From Saururus chinensis (Eukaryota; Streptophyta; Magnoliopsida; Piperales; Saururaceae), in assembly GCA_035235625.1 (NCBI GenBank), contig CP141148.1, positions 5,699,001 through 5,763,000 on the forward strand: DNA of 64,000 nucleotides, written 5' to 3'. The translations under genes and the position numbers were made by a program. The notes under the pieces are model-generated. The model searched no databases and was not told where the DNA came from. It worked only from the letters and a program-made list of their open reading frames with translations. Of the stretch, positions 46,975 through 59,536 are shown piece by piece (positions within the stretch are counted from its first letter, which is position 1; each line of letters begins with the position of its first letter).

Positions 46975-47164
46975 CTTAAATTACTAGCACCATTTGGAAA
47001 AAAAGTTTGTTCCATATTAATATATTCATTTTGTTTAATTTAAGTAGTTGAGTACTTAAAAAAGAGTATCATAAGCATATTTTTCCTTCTTTTAGATGTG
47101 TGTTTTAACATTTAATAAAAGATACTATTTTTTAAATGTAGCTACCAATATAGGACATAGGGAG
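46975..47164. mobile_element. Stowaway-like MITE (R1, first type)
   Basis: CTCCCTCCATCTTAAATTAC … ATATAGGACATAGGGAG flanked by TA; orthologue of 14,536-14,735. Confidence 0.7.
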
Positions 47165-47277
47165 TATTTTAATTTATCAGTGGTAGAGAGTGAGAATTTT
47201 TTGCTCGAAAAATGGGGTCATTTTTGTCAATTTGTATTGCATGAAAAGGGCAAATCCAAGACACAAGTAGAGGTCAT

Positions 47278-47649
47278 AAAGGGCCGGGTAGGTCCACAAT
47301 TAGGTTGACTCATTTGTGACTAAGCTTGGCCCCCATGTCATGTCGGGCCCTAGATTGAGGCCCATGGGCCTAAGAGGGCCCGGTCAAGGCTTGTTGGGCC
47401 AACCCTTGGGCATGGCCCAACGCCCGAACCGTCCCCATAAGCCCTAATGGGCCTGACATGGCTATTGGGGGCATGTATGTGGCCCGATCGATTGGCCTTA
47501 TGCACGTAATCTTTTTTTAAAAAAATAAAATTTTTTGGCTAGGCCCATAATCCAAGCTGACTTGACCCATGGCCCAACACATTAGGCATGTAAGTGGTGC
47601 TGAGCCTCCACTTTGGAAGTGTGGGCTGGCCAGCCCAGCCCGACCCCTA
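47278..47649. mobile_element. GC-rich hAT-like MITE (copy R1)
   Basis: Starts TAGAGGTCATAAAGGGCCGG and ends CAGCCCGACCCCTA; inverted relative to the left copies. Confidence 0.5.
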
Positions 47650-48559
47650 CACGGATCCAACCATGGCGTTACTACAAAGATATATATACTAGGCCTCCAC
47701 ATTGTGCCAAATCCTGATAGAATAAGGGAATAATTTTTAATTACAAATGAGTCTGTGAACCATTTTACCAATCCTTCAACACTCCCTCTTTCCTGAATGC
47801 CTAAATATTTGCAATTATTGTCCAAATGTTTTGGCAGACCACTCCTCCACAACGTATTTTATTTAACTTATTTTGACATAGGTTAGAGCATTTAAGGGTA
47901 AGTTTTGGGTAACAATTGTTGGGAAATCAAAGTCATGATTTTATGGAAAGCGATTGTTGGGAAAGCAAAATCATGTTTGGTTGCAACATGGGGAAAGCAA
48001 AATTTGGACATGATTTGTCATGAATCACGTTTGGGTGGAGCTTATGGGAAAGCTGATTTATGTAAGTTATATTACTCATATACCCTTTAAGCAAAGCAAT
48101 TGTAACCATATGCTCAAATAAACAGCTGCGATTACAAATTGACCGATAAGAGAAAAACCAAATGACCCATTGTCATTCCATAAGCTTTGCCCCTTCGCCC
48201 TAATCGCTGCCCTACTCACCGCCATTCTTGCTATCCATCCAATGAACATTTGCAGCATTCCCCCACAAGAATTAAATGAACGAACCCAATCTGCCCTTCC
48301 AAAATTTTGCCTCTTCCACCCCTTCATAAGATCTTCAGCACGGCCACAAAATGCAACATCATATGGTTTTTGTAGGTCATGGAGGGTCTTGAAAACATAT
48401 CAATTTGAGCGATCACTCTTTGGCAGCTCCACTGTTAGATTCTTGTACTTGTCTTTGCTTGCACTATTCATGGTCTTATTTGTATAACATATGATTATAA
48501 ATCTGTTTGTATATTTTTGATTTTTTATGTGTATAAATATTTACTACAATGGTTAATTT

Positions 48560-49215
48560 ATTGTCAATTTTTATTTCATGCTCCATGGTTTTTTGTTAGG
48601 TCAGAAACTATAATGTTTTTTTATATTTCATGTCTTTCCTTTTCTAGCCAATTGTTTTTGCCCCAACATAATTATGTTGCATGAGTTTATGCTAGGTCAT
48701 GAAATCTAATCATTTTTATGCTTCATGGCTTTGAATTAAAGTCAACTATTCTCTCCCTAAAGTAATTTAAACTGTGAATTTTTTTATTATGCTGCATGTT
48801 TTTATGCTAGGTCATGAAATTTAATCATTTTAATGATTCATGGCTTTGGATTCCAGTCAAATGTTGTAACCCCAAAGTAATTTATATTGTAACTTTTTTA
48901 TATTTGCATGTTTTTCTATTAGGGCAGGATTTGTAATCCCTTTTATGCAGCATACCTTTGAATTCCAGTCAATTGTTTTTGCCCCAACATAATTTACTAT
49001 GAATATTTTCTTGTTGTGTTACATAATTTCCTGCTAGGTCATGAAATGTAATCCTTTTTATGTTGTATGTCTTTGCCTTTCCAATCAATTGTTGTCACCC
49101 TAAAGTAATTTACATTGATTTTTTTTATTATACGACATGAGTTTATGGTAAGTCATAAAATCTAATGCTTTTTATGCTTCATTGTTGTAGATTTGAGTCA
49201 ACTATTGTGGCCCAA
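48560..49215. repeat. 114-bp tandem array (block R1)
   Basis: Inverted copy of the array at 18,257-18,960: TTATGCTAGGTCATGAAATC … CCAGTCAATTGTTGTCGCCC … AAAGTAATTTA. About six units; it stops at AAAAGTAATTTATAACA where NAC repeat-tail sequence begins. Confidence 0.8.
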
Positions 49216-49222
49216 AAGTAAT

Positions 49223-50195
49223 TTATAACAATGAATGAGAAGAAGTAGACATGTTGGAAAACCTTTCAACTGCCTATGGAGATCACTTCCCTGCAGCATT
49301 GGAAGAAGCATCTCACACTATCATCTCTACAAACTTGTTGGCCATCACCGAACAAGGGGAACTAGGCATGTTGGAAAACCCTGAAACTATCAATGGAGAT
49401 CACTTCCTTGCATTGGAAGAAGCATCTCATACCATCTCTACAGACTTGCCGGCCGTCACAGAACAAGGCGAACTAGGAATGTTGGAAAACCCTACTGCAA
49501 ATGGAGATCAATTAGGGCCCGATGTAAGAGAAATAGAACTTGAAGAAGCCCTTGCCATGGTTGAAGAATTAACCGATGAACTAGGAGAACTAAACACGTT
49601 GGAAAACCCTGCAACTGTCCATGGAGATCACTTCCTTGCATGAGAAGAAGCATCTCACACTATCATCTCTACATACTTGCCGGCCATCTCCAAAAAAGGG
49701 GAACTTTGCATGTTGGAATACCTTGCAACTGTCAATGGAGATCAATTCCCTGCATCAGAAGGAGCATCTCACACTACCATCTCCACAGAATTGCCGGCCA
49801 TCACTAAACAAGGGGAAGTAGGCATGTTGGAAAACCCTGCAAATGCCAATGGAGATCAATTTCCTGCATTAGAAGGAGCATCTCACGCTATCCTTGCGGA
49901 AGACTTGCATACCATCACTCAACAAAGAGAACTTGGCATGTTGGAAAACCCTACAACGGCCCATGGAAATCAATTCCCTGAATTGGAAGGTGCATCTCAC
50001 ACTACTGTCGCCTCAGACTTGCATACCATATACACTGAACAGGGGGAGCTTGACATGTTGGAAATTCCCGGAACTGACTATAGAGATCAATTTCTTGCAG
50101 TGGATGAAGCTTATCTAGAGAAGTGGTGGTCACACTCAGAACAGGATGACATATTCTTTTCAACAGAAGAGTTGCTTGACGAGGGAGTAGTGTGA
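49223..50195 (+). pseudogene. Repeat-tail fragment of a third NAC gene copy
   Basis: This copy has only C-terminal coding sequence. Acidic repeats (AALEEASHTIISTNLLAITE, LGMLENPETINGDHF, LGPDVREIELEEALAMVEEL…) lead to a distinct tail, EEAYLEKWWSHSEQDD…STEELLDEGVV. One in-frame stop (TGA in place of TTG at 49,641) lies inside. It starts directly from the satellite array with no NAC exons, so no complete product is possible. The tail (LEKWWSHSEQ) differs from the intact genes (LEKLFEYVEN), showing a separate paralogue. The left half retains only its first two thirds (17,589-18,256). Confidence 0.85.
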
Positions 50196-50209
50196 GACTT
50201 TTTCTTTGA

Positions 50210-50372
50210 CTAGTAGTGGTGTAAATATTTTCTTAGCTTTGGTTCATGACATGTATTCTTTATGGGGTGGTAGTGGTGTATTCTTTATGGGGTAATTCAT
50301 GACATGTATTCTTTATGGGGTAGTAGTGGTGTATTCTTTATGGGGTAGTAGTGGTGTATTCTTTATGGGGTA
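50210..50372 (+). repeat. Short tandem repeat TTCTTTATGGGGTAGTAGTGGTGTA
   Basis: Four to five near-identical units of about 27 bp (TTCTTTATGGGG then TAGTAGTGGTGTA), just after the stop of the repeat-tail fragment. Confidence 0.8.
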
Positions 50373-50674
50373 AGGCTTAAGTCCCCCTCCCGGTAGGGGT
50401 TTAAGCCAAACTCCCCACCAAATAAGGTGTTTAAAAAAATTATTTTAAATGATCGTCTTATCACCAAGTCACAATAGAGTTGTGGAAGACACTGCCAGGA
50501 CCATTTCAAGGAGAGAACGGAGCATTTTCAGAACAAGCCATCAATAATAGTAATGCTATGACATGGACATTAGAAGAATTGGTTGCCCACTTAGATTGAA
50601 ACTAGAGCCTGAGTATATTGTAATGGAATTGAAAGAAGACACTAAAGTGGAAGATTTAGACTGGCTGGTCATCA

Positions 50675-51040
50675 TTTTTTTTTTTATAAATGAAAAATTA
50701 TATTAAACCTAAGCAAAAAGAGTAGACAAGAAAGAATATCAGCTCCCCTTACAAGAGCAGGCACAAAGAAAACAAAAGGGAGCAAGAGCCAAAAGGCTCA
50801 AACAAAACACCCTATCCTGCAGTTGGATTTCATCTTTCAAGGCAAATGCATCCACAATATATGTGACGGATTTGTTTAATAATGGCAGAGGTAATCTCAT
50901 TTCTTCCATAAAGTCACGCACAATGGGCAAGATATTACATTTTGCCAGTGATTGCTACCTGATAAGTGGCTGCAATTCCCTGCTAAAGTGCAATCTCAAG
51001 AAAAGGACTTGGATGACTCCATTCTACCAAAAAGTTGTAG
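50675..51040 (-). mobile_element. Probable 3' end of a LINE, antisense
   Basis: A T-run at 50,675-50,686 begins a segment whose minus strand ends …TTTAATATAATTTTTCATTT then poly(A). It is preceded by GAGCCTTTTGGCTCTTGCTC and CTCTTGTAAGGGGAGCTGAT, a layout I associate with the 3' ends of plant non-LTR elements. The right boundary and target duplication are not visible. No reverse-transcriptase frame remains. Confidence 0.4.
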
Positions 51041-52639
51041 ATGAAATGGGTGTATGACAAAAGCAAGATCAGTTCCCAACTATATATATGCTGTAATATT
51101 TTCATCTTAATGAGATCCCTATCACGAACTAATATAAATCTTTTATGACTGAATGATCAATGCCTACATGTACTTCATGACAATCTTGTAAATGAATAGA
51201 CACGGGATTTTTGTTCTCTTTTTTTTTATTGTCAAATACTATTATTACTTTCATCGTTATTATAATTAAGTATTGTTTATTATAGTTACTGTTATCATTA
51301 TTGTTGTTAATAATTACAAGATTAACTACTACTACTAGTACTTGCTCTAATAATTATTAGTAGCCTTTTAAAGTAAAAATTAACAATTGACATATAGATA
51401 ATTAATTTAAACATTAGGATGATCCATCATCAAGTGGCCAGTGAGATGAAATCCAAGTCGCCAATCCCAATTGACTGGAACGTGATAACATGATAATTAA
51501 TATCCATAAAATTATTATTGAATGTTTGATATTTGCTAATTAGATAAGGGTTAAATACATTTTATGGACATACGAAACTACAAAATTACTCTCTAGCCCC
51601 TATTTTTTTAATCACATGAAAGGAAAAATATTTCAAGAGAAATCTATTACTAGGTTTGGGAAGAGGTACTTTTCTGGTGCTGAGTATGGGGGTATCTTTA
51701 AATATTTTATTAAGGACACAAATTTTATATTTTTAGACAAAAATACCCCCTAGGGTTCATCTTTCCATGCCATGCTTACTTTCAGGGTCAAAAAATAATT
51801 TTTTTGTCATCATCATCACTACGCCAACGGAATTCGCTGTCTAGCCTGACCAAGCTTCCCGTTATACATGTGGGTTTATAGCTCTACTAATAACTTCCTT
51901 TTATTTAATTTAAGTAATTGGGCACTTAAAAATGAGTATCATAAGCTTATTTTCCATTCTTTTACATGTGGGTTTCACCATTCAATAAAAATCACTATTA
52001 AATATGCTTTTAATATTGGACAAATGCAGTATCAAGTTAGGTAGTCATGCCTAAGAAGAAAAATATTCATTTTTAAAAAAACATATAGGATACTATGGGA
52101 TGAAGGAGTATTAAGTTTAGCTTGGTTAATACCAAAAATCTACTTCAAGCGTTTTGGAAGAGATAGGCAATCAGCGTCAGTATCAAATCTTAAGCAATCA
52201 ATTTGAAAACCAATTGATGCGTCACTGAAATATTGTCTCACAAATTTACATAGGAGTAAACACTAGGAACCTATTGTGCTGATTAAGGTAGACACAATGC
52301 GAGAAGCCGTGGCAAACAAAAATTGTTGAATGTGGGCAATGCTGAGGGGAAAATTTTTCACATGGAGCTAAAAATGTTTTCGATACTGATCAATATTGTT
52401 TGAAAAAGAAAGATATATTTCTCTATTACATGACCAAGATATAAATATTTCATATTCCTTGAATTTTAATATTTAATCATATATAATCTGATTTAGGACA
52501 AATATACCTTTAGGTCATAAATGAACTCATACCCATGTTCTTATCTCATGAATGAATAATAGAAAGGGGTGGCCGGAGAAGTAAAAACCTTATTTTTTAT
52601 TTTTTCCTCCACAGAAGCTTTCCCGATAGGAAAAAATTA

Positions 52640-53600
52640 TCCTTTCTATGGTGCCAGTGACCTATCCTCTGGCATAATGTACAAAGTGACTCATAATATG
52701 ATGTGACTCATATTACATCAATGATAATACGATATGCCAAGAATATATTTTATTGATTATGCAATATGTGTCATACTGTGCTAGCTATAACACGCTGTGT
52801 TCTTTGTGCTAGCGACCCATAATACGATGTAGCTTATATCACATATATGATACCACAACATGTCAACAACACACAATACATGCTATTGATAATTCGATAT
52901 GCTCCATATCGCATATAGGATAACACAATATTTACGATATCGTGTTAACGATAATACGATATGTGTTCTTTGAGCTGATAACCCTTGATACGATATGCTC
53001 CATGTCGCATATACGATAACACGATATTTGTCATATCATATTAACAATAACACGATATGTGTTCTTTGAGTCAATGGCCTACAATACGATATGCTCCATA
53101 TTGCATATACGATAAAAAGATATTCGTCATATAATGTTAATGATAACACGATATTTGTTCTTTGAGTCAACAACCCATAATATGATATGTTCTATATCGC
53201 ATATATGATAACACGATATTCATCATGTCATGTTAATGATAACAAGATATGTGTTCTTTAAGTTAACGACCTATAATATGATATACTTTATATTGCATAT
53301 AGGATAGCACGATATTCGCCTTATTGTGTTAACGATAATACGATATGTGTTCTTTGAGTTAGTGACCTATATGACGATATGCTACAATCGCATATATGTT
53401 AACATGATATTTGCCTTATAGTGTTAATGATATTTTTACGATATGCTCCATATTACATATACGATAACACAATATGTCAACAATATGTGTTATTGATAAT
53501 TTGATATGCTCTATATCGAATATATAATAATAAGATATGCGTTTTTTACATATATTCTAAAACATGACATTCATGACATTTGCCAATATGTATTATTGAT
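52640..53600. repeat. 96-bp satellite rich in CGATAT motifs
   Basis: GTGTTCTTTGAG recurs at 52,964, 53,060, 53,156, 53,252 and 53,348: exact 96-bp spacing. Units contain ACGATATGCTCCATATCGCA, TATACGATAACACGATATT and GTCATAT…GTTAAC. About eight units, the outer ones degenerate. It exists only in the right half. Confidence 0.85.
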
Positions 53601-56573
53601 ACAAGTGTTCATCAAGTCGGGGGATGAACATGTATATGCGTACTTAAGAGGTTCTACATAATAAAACTTGCATACAAAAAACCATACTAGAGTCCCTCTT
53701 TATATAGTAGGGTAGGAGGCTATCAAGGCTATACAACAGTGTCCTCCTTAGTATCCACATCACTTTTCATTCTTATATATTCTTGTTTTCTCTTGTTAGC
53801 CCCTTATGATTCATTTTTGGAGTTGTAGGTGTCATCCTCTTCTTTGTAGGGATAAATGGTTAGAAATGTTTGGACAAAAAACAAAGGAGAAAGATTGCTA
53901 ATGAAGTGACAGAGGCCAACAATCACTAGATGAAAATCAGAATTTGCTCCTTATGGGAATCATCTCACGAAATTTGCAAATTGCCATTGAGCTCAACCTC
54001 TTGTGTCGTTGTGACGGGTCAACTCCTGCTACAGGGGTATTTTTGTTTGATTATTTCAAAATTTCTTGCAAACCTTGGTTCTATGGAATATTTTTCATAA
54101 AACTAGGGAGTATGATATATTTGCATCTTAGACTAAGTAATATGGAAAAAATCTCAAAAGGTAATAGTTGAAAAAATATGGAATGTAAAATTTCGAAATG
54201 GAGAACCGGAATCACCTTGTGAGGTAATTCGGTGATTTTGTCGGAATTGAGTTTGAATCTTTATTCCAACATATTTTTTAATTCTATAATACTCTATATC
54301 CAACCACAATTTCTAATAAAATTATGGTGGAATCCTAGAACAATGATCTAGCCAAACATCTTTTGAAGAGTCTCTTGTGTACCTATATCTCACTCATTTT
54401 TATTTTAAATTTTTGATAAAATATCTTACTCATTTTCAATGAGACCAAGGGGTGTGGAGAATCATAAAAGCCTGCTTTTGCCGTGTCCAAGATTGAAGCA
54501 AAAGATTTTTGCAGGACATCAAAGCTACATATCGATGTCCCCTCATATTTTTCCTAGTTTGAAAAGTAGATGGACATTGTAATTTTCTTCCTTTTCTTTT
54601 GATCTAACTCATGCAGTCATTCCTTATTTTTTTTGTTTTTTTAATAAATTGAAATGTTATCGAGCGAAAAAAGGAAAAGAGATCCCTAACCATATATGTT
54701 AAGGAGAATATTGTTAGAAGATTTTTATATTTTTAATCTATATATGGAGGAATTATTTGGTACTACTGTAGTACTACATGGGAGATACTCCCACTTTATA
54801 AGTCCCATATATTGATTATCCAGATCAAGCACAAGGCAGAGAGCTAATAAGATATCTCACTTGTGCTAATGTGTGTTAGTGTGTTTACTATTAATCTTGA
54901 AGAGGAACTCCCAAAGGTTACTTAAGAAGTACTCAATAGTTTCTCCTACATATGAGAAGAATTCTGCTGTGTTGGCGAGGCTGCAAGCCACATGAGCAAT
55001 CATTGTCCAACCATGGTCCCAAGAGATGGGACAGAAAAGTTTTTTATGCTCCTCTATGACAATAAGCCCAATGTAAGTTAAGCACGGGAGCCGTCCATCT
55101 ACGAGATCGATGGTGCACACGTTAATATATGTATCACTTATACTAATGTGCGGAGCATGGGAACTCCTCTGAGATTGGATTAAGGAGTATAGAAAGAGGA
55201 CTCTCCATATAAAGGATCCAAAATGGAGAAAAATGGCTAGGAATACTACAGCCAACCCAACCAGCCTAACCCACAACCATACAATAAAAAAGGTTAGGGT
55301 GTGGGTCTAAAAAATTTTTCCTGAAAAAAAAGTCTTATGTAACCCGTGTAACCAAACCATAACCCATTTTTAACTTTTAAAATGCCACTTATAGCAACAT
55401 GTCAAGAATATATTAAGTAATTTAAGTATTCCAGAAAGATAAACATCTTAAAAAATGTTTGAGTGACCTTGACTGTCACAAGTAAAAAATTAGCCCTAAA
55501 CTCATCAATGTTGTTAAAATAATGAGAAGTAGAGTTTTAAAGTGTAAAAATTAACGTCATTACTCAAACATTTTCTACATATGGATTTCTTTCCTGCAAT
55601 AACAAAGAAAATAGAACTAAAATTTTCATGGCACTCAAATTCCCCTCTAAATTCTTTTATTCCCCAGCCCTACCAAGATAAGGTATAAATTAAATATAAC
55701 TTTAACAAAAAAAAAACTCAATTGAAGAAAAAAAATATGGTTACCCTCAACTCGTCCTAAGTAGGATTAAAATTTTAACGTCAACCTGTGTAATGAATAG
55801 GGTCAAGATGCAACCCTCCTTAGGGTCAAGGCCAACCAGACCGTGATCCCAGTCCTAGGCCGCAAATTGTGCGCCTCTCTCAATTTAGTGGTACGCTTTC
55901 CATCCGGCCTCAAGTAGCCTGGGGGCTGCAGTACACATGCGATGCACAAGCTAGCACATTAAAAATCCTTCCTATAGAAACATCCTCCTTGTATAACAGA
56001 TGACAATCAGAAAAAGGTTCCCCACAATCTAAATAAAGGTCAGCTCACATTTATTGAACGAAAAAAATTAATTTATAAATTCGTACATAAATTTCAGTCT
56101 GAAATATACACCAAATTAAGAAAACCCAATTCCAAACAGAAGACAAGATTCCTATGTGAGAAATGGCATTAAAACCACATTACTATTATACTATAAAGAT
56201 ATTTGAAGAATATACAATACGCATGAGAAAATCTGAAACCACCAACGCAAGCAGAAGAAGCCCCACCGGAGTATTCACTTCTTCAACACTGTCAAATGAA
56301 AAAAGAAAACGACATTAGAACAATGTGCTCTGCCATTTACTGTGCTAGAAACCGAAAAATAGTTATATGTTTCGTTCAGCCTTATATTAGTGTTTTTTAG
56401 ATTTGCATTTGCCTTGTCCAGCTGCAATGAAGTGCATTGACAAGCAAATAAATCTTCTACTAAGATCTTGCCAGTATGTTTTCACATGGAATTTGTATTA
56501 TCATTTTGAGAATGAGTCACATGGTGATATAAAATACCCGTTGGCAACCCCATATGGAATTTGTATTATCATT
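53601..56573. other. Right-half-specific stretch, no gene supported
   Basis: AT-rich sequence missing from the left half. The largest open frame (55,276-54,866, minus, 136 codons) begins MWVRLVGLAVVFLAIF, hydrophobic at the N-terminus, with no family resemblance. Its surroundings (CATGGGAGATACTCCCACTT, near 54,776) look repeat-derived. I do not call it. Confidence 0.4.
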
Positions 56574-57893
56574 ACGATATGGAGCCATGGGCCCTCACTG
56601 GTAGCTATTTCATTCATCTTCTTGAAACATCTGCTATTAGATTAAGCAATCTGTCTTTATTGGGTTTTTTATTCTTTACCAAATGTGTATGATAATTGAC
56701 TGTTGCAATGTTCTTTAATTAGGGGCTGATGGTCCTAATGGGTGGATGGACGAGCGTTATTATTTCTCTAGCAGAATTCAGATGGCAAGGGAAGGCAATG
56801 GCAAAAATGCAAGCAGAAAAGCTGGCAATGGGTTCTATAAGATCACCGGGAAGAAGCTGGTGCATGACAGAGATGGTAGATTAATTGGCGAGAAAGGGGC
56901 ATTCAAATACCACCGAAACGTTGATGGACATGTTCAAAAGACTAATTGGATCATGCAGGAATTCACTCTCTCGTCTTGTGATAATAATGTGAGTTCATAC
57001 GAAAATATATATACAAAGAGTTTATCTAACCTATACTTGGTTGAATCAATATGTCTTGTGTGGCCGTATTTGTAAGTCTCTTTCAGCTTACTTATTCTAA
57101 AATTTTGGTTCCTGTAGGTGGGAAAATTTGAGGAAGTAGTTCTGTGTAAGATAAGACATCGGCAGGTAGGGCCCGATGTAAGAGAAGTAGGATTTGAAGA
57201 AGCCCTTCTTGCCATGGTTGAAGAGTTGCCCAATGAACGAGGAGAACTAGACATGTTGGAAAACCCTGCAACTGCCTATGGAGATCATTTCCCTGCATTG
57301 GAAGAAGCAAGCATCTCACACTATCATCTCTACGGACTTGCTGGCCATCACCAACCGAGGAGAACTAGGCATGTTAGAATACCCTCCAACTGTCAATGGA
57401 GATCACTTCCTTGCATTGGAAGAAACATCTCACACTATCATCTCTACAGACTTGCTGGCCATCACCAAACAAGGGGAACTAGGCAAGTTGGAAAACCCTG
57501 CAACTATTAATGGAGATCACTTCCGTGTATTGGAGGAAGCATCTCACACTCTCAACTCTACAGACTTGCCGGCCAACACAAAACAAGGGGAACTAGGTAT
57601 GTTGGAAAACCCTATTGCCAATGGAGTTCAATTCCCTGCATGGGAAGGAGCATCTCACGCTACCATCTGGAAAGACTTGCCGGCCATCAGCGAACAAGGG
57701 GAACTAGGCATGTTGGAAAACCCTAAAACTGCCAATGGATATCAATTCCCTGCATCAGAAGGAGCATCTCACACTACCATTGCTGAAGACTTATAGACCA
57801 TCACTAAACAAGTGGAACTAGACATTATGGAAATTCCTGCAATTGACTATGGAGATCAATTACCTGAAACAGAAGAAGCTTATTTAGAGAAGT
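56574..57893 (+). pseudogene. 5'-truncated, frameshifted double-NAC gene copy (block R2)
   Basis: It retains the last residues of exon 3 (YDMEPWALTG, ending 56,600), exon 4 (56,723-56,988, 266 nt, with ERYYFSSRIQMAREGNG, GFYKITGKK and TNWIMQEFTLSSCD) and exon 5 from 57,118 (VGKFEEVVLCKIRHRQ). A 4-bp gain near 57,310 (GAAGCAAGCATCT for GAAGCATCT) shifts the frame, and a stop follows SHTTIAEDL at 57,796. The sequence remains recognisable to LPETEEAYLEKLFE before it breaks at a poly(C) run. Exons 1, 2 and most of 3 are absent, replaced by unrelated DNA left of 56,574. This is the counterpart of L1 (16,109-17,518). Confidence 0.85.
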
Positions 57894-57914
57894 TGTTTGA
57901 ATAAGTAGAAAATA

Positions 57915-57930
57915 CCCCCCCCCCCCCCCC
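57915..57930 (+). repeat. Poly(C) run of 16 at a deletion junction
   Basis: Sequence passes from GTAGAAAATA (coding tail) straight to C16 and AAGATACCTTTTTATATG. In the intact copy these are separated by about 225 bp containing the stop codon and GTCCCCCCCAGACACC. Confidence 0.8.
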
Positions 57931-58807
57931 AAGATACCTTTTTATATGTCCCTTATATTAATGAGCTAGTAGGGGTCCAAGCAAAAACCCCACCTTATAA
58001 GATGTGTTTTTTCTAAAAAAAATGGCACAACACTGCCTATTTCATGATCAATTGGTTTCCAACTACATGCTATTATGTTTTGGTCTAAAGTAAATACATA
58101 TATATAAGCTTCATTAATCTTTTTTGTGACTAATTGATGAACACCAACATATAATCAATGACCATATTATCATTAAGTAACAATAAATATGTGATTTTTG
58201 TTCTTAGTTTTTTGTTATTGTCAATAAATATTATTACCTTCATAGTTATTATAATTTCGTTACTGTTATTTACAGCTAGTGTTATCTTTAATTACAGCAA
58301 CTACCACCTCTAGAAGTTGCTCCAATTATTATTAGATGACTTTTAAAGTGAAACTTTAGTGATGACATATAGATAAGTAGTCCAAACATTATTAGTCCAT
58401 ACTGCCAATCCCAATATATGAAATTAATATCTATAAAATTATAATTTAACATTTGATATTTAATAACTAAACAAGGGTTAAATACATTTAAAGGCACACT
58501 AGAACAAAATCGCACATAATTCTTGCCCTATTTTATTAATCACATAAATATAAATACTTTAGGAAAAATATATTACTTAATTTAGTGTAGACAGACCAAG
58601 TTGGTTTTGATTTTCTGAAATGTTAATCTTCTTTGAAGTATACAATATATAGATAAAATCTAAACTAATGTTAATAGAATTATGAGATAGTCTTTTATCT
58701 AATTCTAACTAAATAAGGAATATAAGTATTATGAATTAGAAAGGGAATCAAATCTAACCTAAAATACGAATCTAATCTAATCTATTCTAATTTAGGGGCA
58801 CAACATA

Positions 58808-59011
58808 CTCCTTGATATGTCCCATATTATTAACTCCAATTGGAATAATAGTAATTTTTATTAAATGATGAAACACACATCTAAAAGAAATGAAAATAAG
58901 CTTATGATACTCTTTTTTAAGTACCGTATCACTTAAATTGAACAAAATGAAACTATTAATATGGAGCTAACTTTTTCGCTGAATGGAGCTATTAATTTAG
59001 GACGAAGAGAG
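58808..59011. mobile_element. Stowaway-like MITE (R2, second type)
   Basis: CTCCTTGATATGTCCCATAT … GGACGAAGAGAG next to TA; orthologue of 14,952-15,119. Confidence 0.55.
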
Positions 59012-59227
59012 CACAAGGTTAGGGAAGAAGTACTTTTTTGACACAAATTCTAGATTTTTATATAGAAATACCCTAGGGTTCATCTTTCCCTTCTAAGCTT
59101 AATTTTAGGGTTAAAAAGCTCTTCTTGTCATCACCATCATCAGGTTGACGACACTGGCCATGCGTGGCCTAGTCACAACTCGATTGTCTCAAATGGTTGA
59201 CACTTTATTTCTTTCAATAAAACAATA

Positions 59228-59427
59228 CTCTCTCCATCTTAAATTATTAGCTTCATTTGGAAAAAAACTTTGTTCTTTATTAATATATTTATTTTGTTTA
59301 ATTTAAGTAGTTAAGTACTTAAAAAAGAGTATCATAAGTATATTTTCCCTTCTCTTAGATGTGTGTTTTACCATTTAATAAAAATTACTATTTTTCAAAT
59401 GTAGCTACTAATATAGGACAGATGGAG
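59228..59427. mobile_element. Stowaway-like MITE (R2, first type)
   Basis: CTCTCTCCATCTTAAATTAT … TAGGACAGATGGAG flanked by TA; orthologue of 14,536-14,735. Confidence 0.7.
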
Positions 59428-59536
59428 TATTTTAATTTATCAAGGGTAGTGAGGGCACCCGAGAATTTTTTGCTCGAAAAGTGGGGCCATATTTGTCAAT
59501 TTATATTGCATGAAGAGGGCAAATCCAAGGTACAAG

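Larger units (their letters stand above)
45546..48559 (+). other. Block R1 3' flank: repeated non-coding unit
   Basis: Downstream flank of the right NAC gene, homologous to 18,961-21,972. It contains Stowaway copies (about 46,557-46,748 and 46,975-47,164), the hAT-like GC-rich element (47,278-47,649), the CAACAATTG-rich repeat (47,890-48,090) and an ATG-less conserved frame at 48,170-48,487. Confidence 0.65.
50196..52140 (+). other. Older, diverged 3' flank of the third NAC copy
   Basis: Patchy similarity to the other block flanks: the GACTAGTAGTGGTGTAAATA segment after the stop, the TTTTTGTTCTCTTTTTTTTT…AATTACAAG segment (51,197-51,320), AATTGACTGGAACGTGATAA (51,470), and AAAATACCCCCTAGGGTTCA (51,739). 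A Stowaway-like end, GGATGAAGGAGTA, lies near 52,100. Around 50,490-50,665 an in-frame acidic trace (LEELVAHLD; ELKEDTKVEDLDWLV) may be another decayed gene end. The left arm lacks this region. Confidence 0.55.

Noticed and set aside
48170-48487. 105-codon frame (SFHKLCPFALIAALLTAILA…) conserved in four blocks, resembling a signal peptide
   Set aside because: No copy starts with ATG, the R2 copy is frameshifted, and it lies in repeat sequence; conservation is explained by block duplication.
54866-55276. 136-codon minus-strand frame with a hydrophobic start
   Set aside because: No family resemblance, AT-rich repeat-like surroundings and no paired exon; cannot be supported as a gene.
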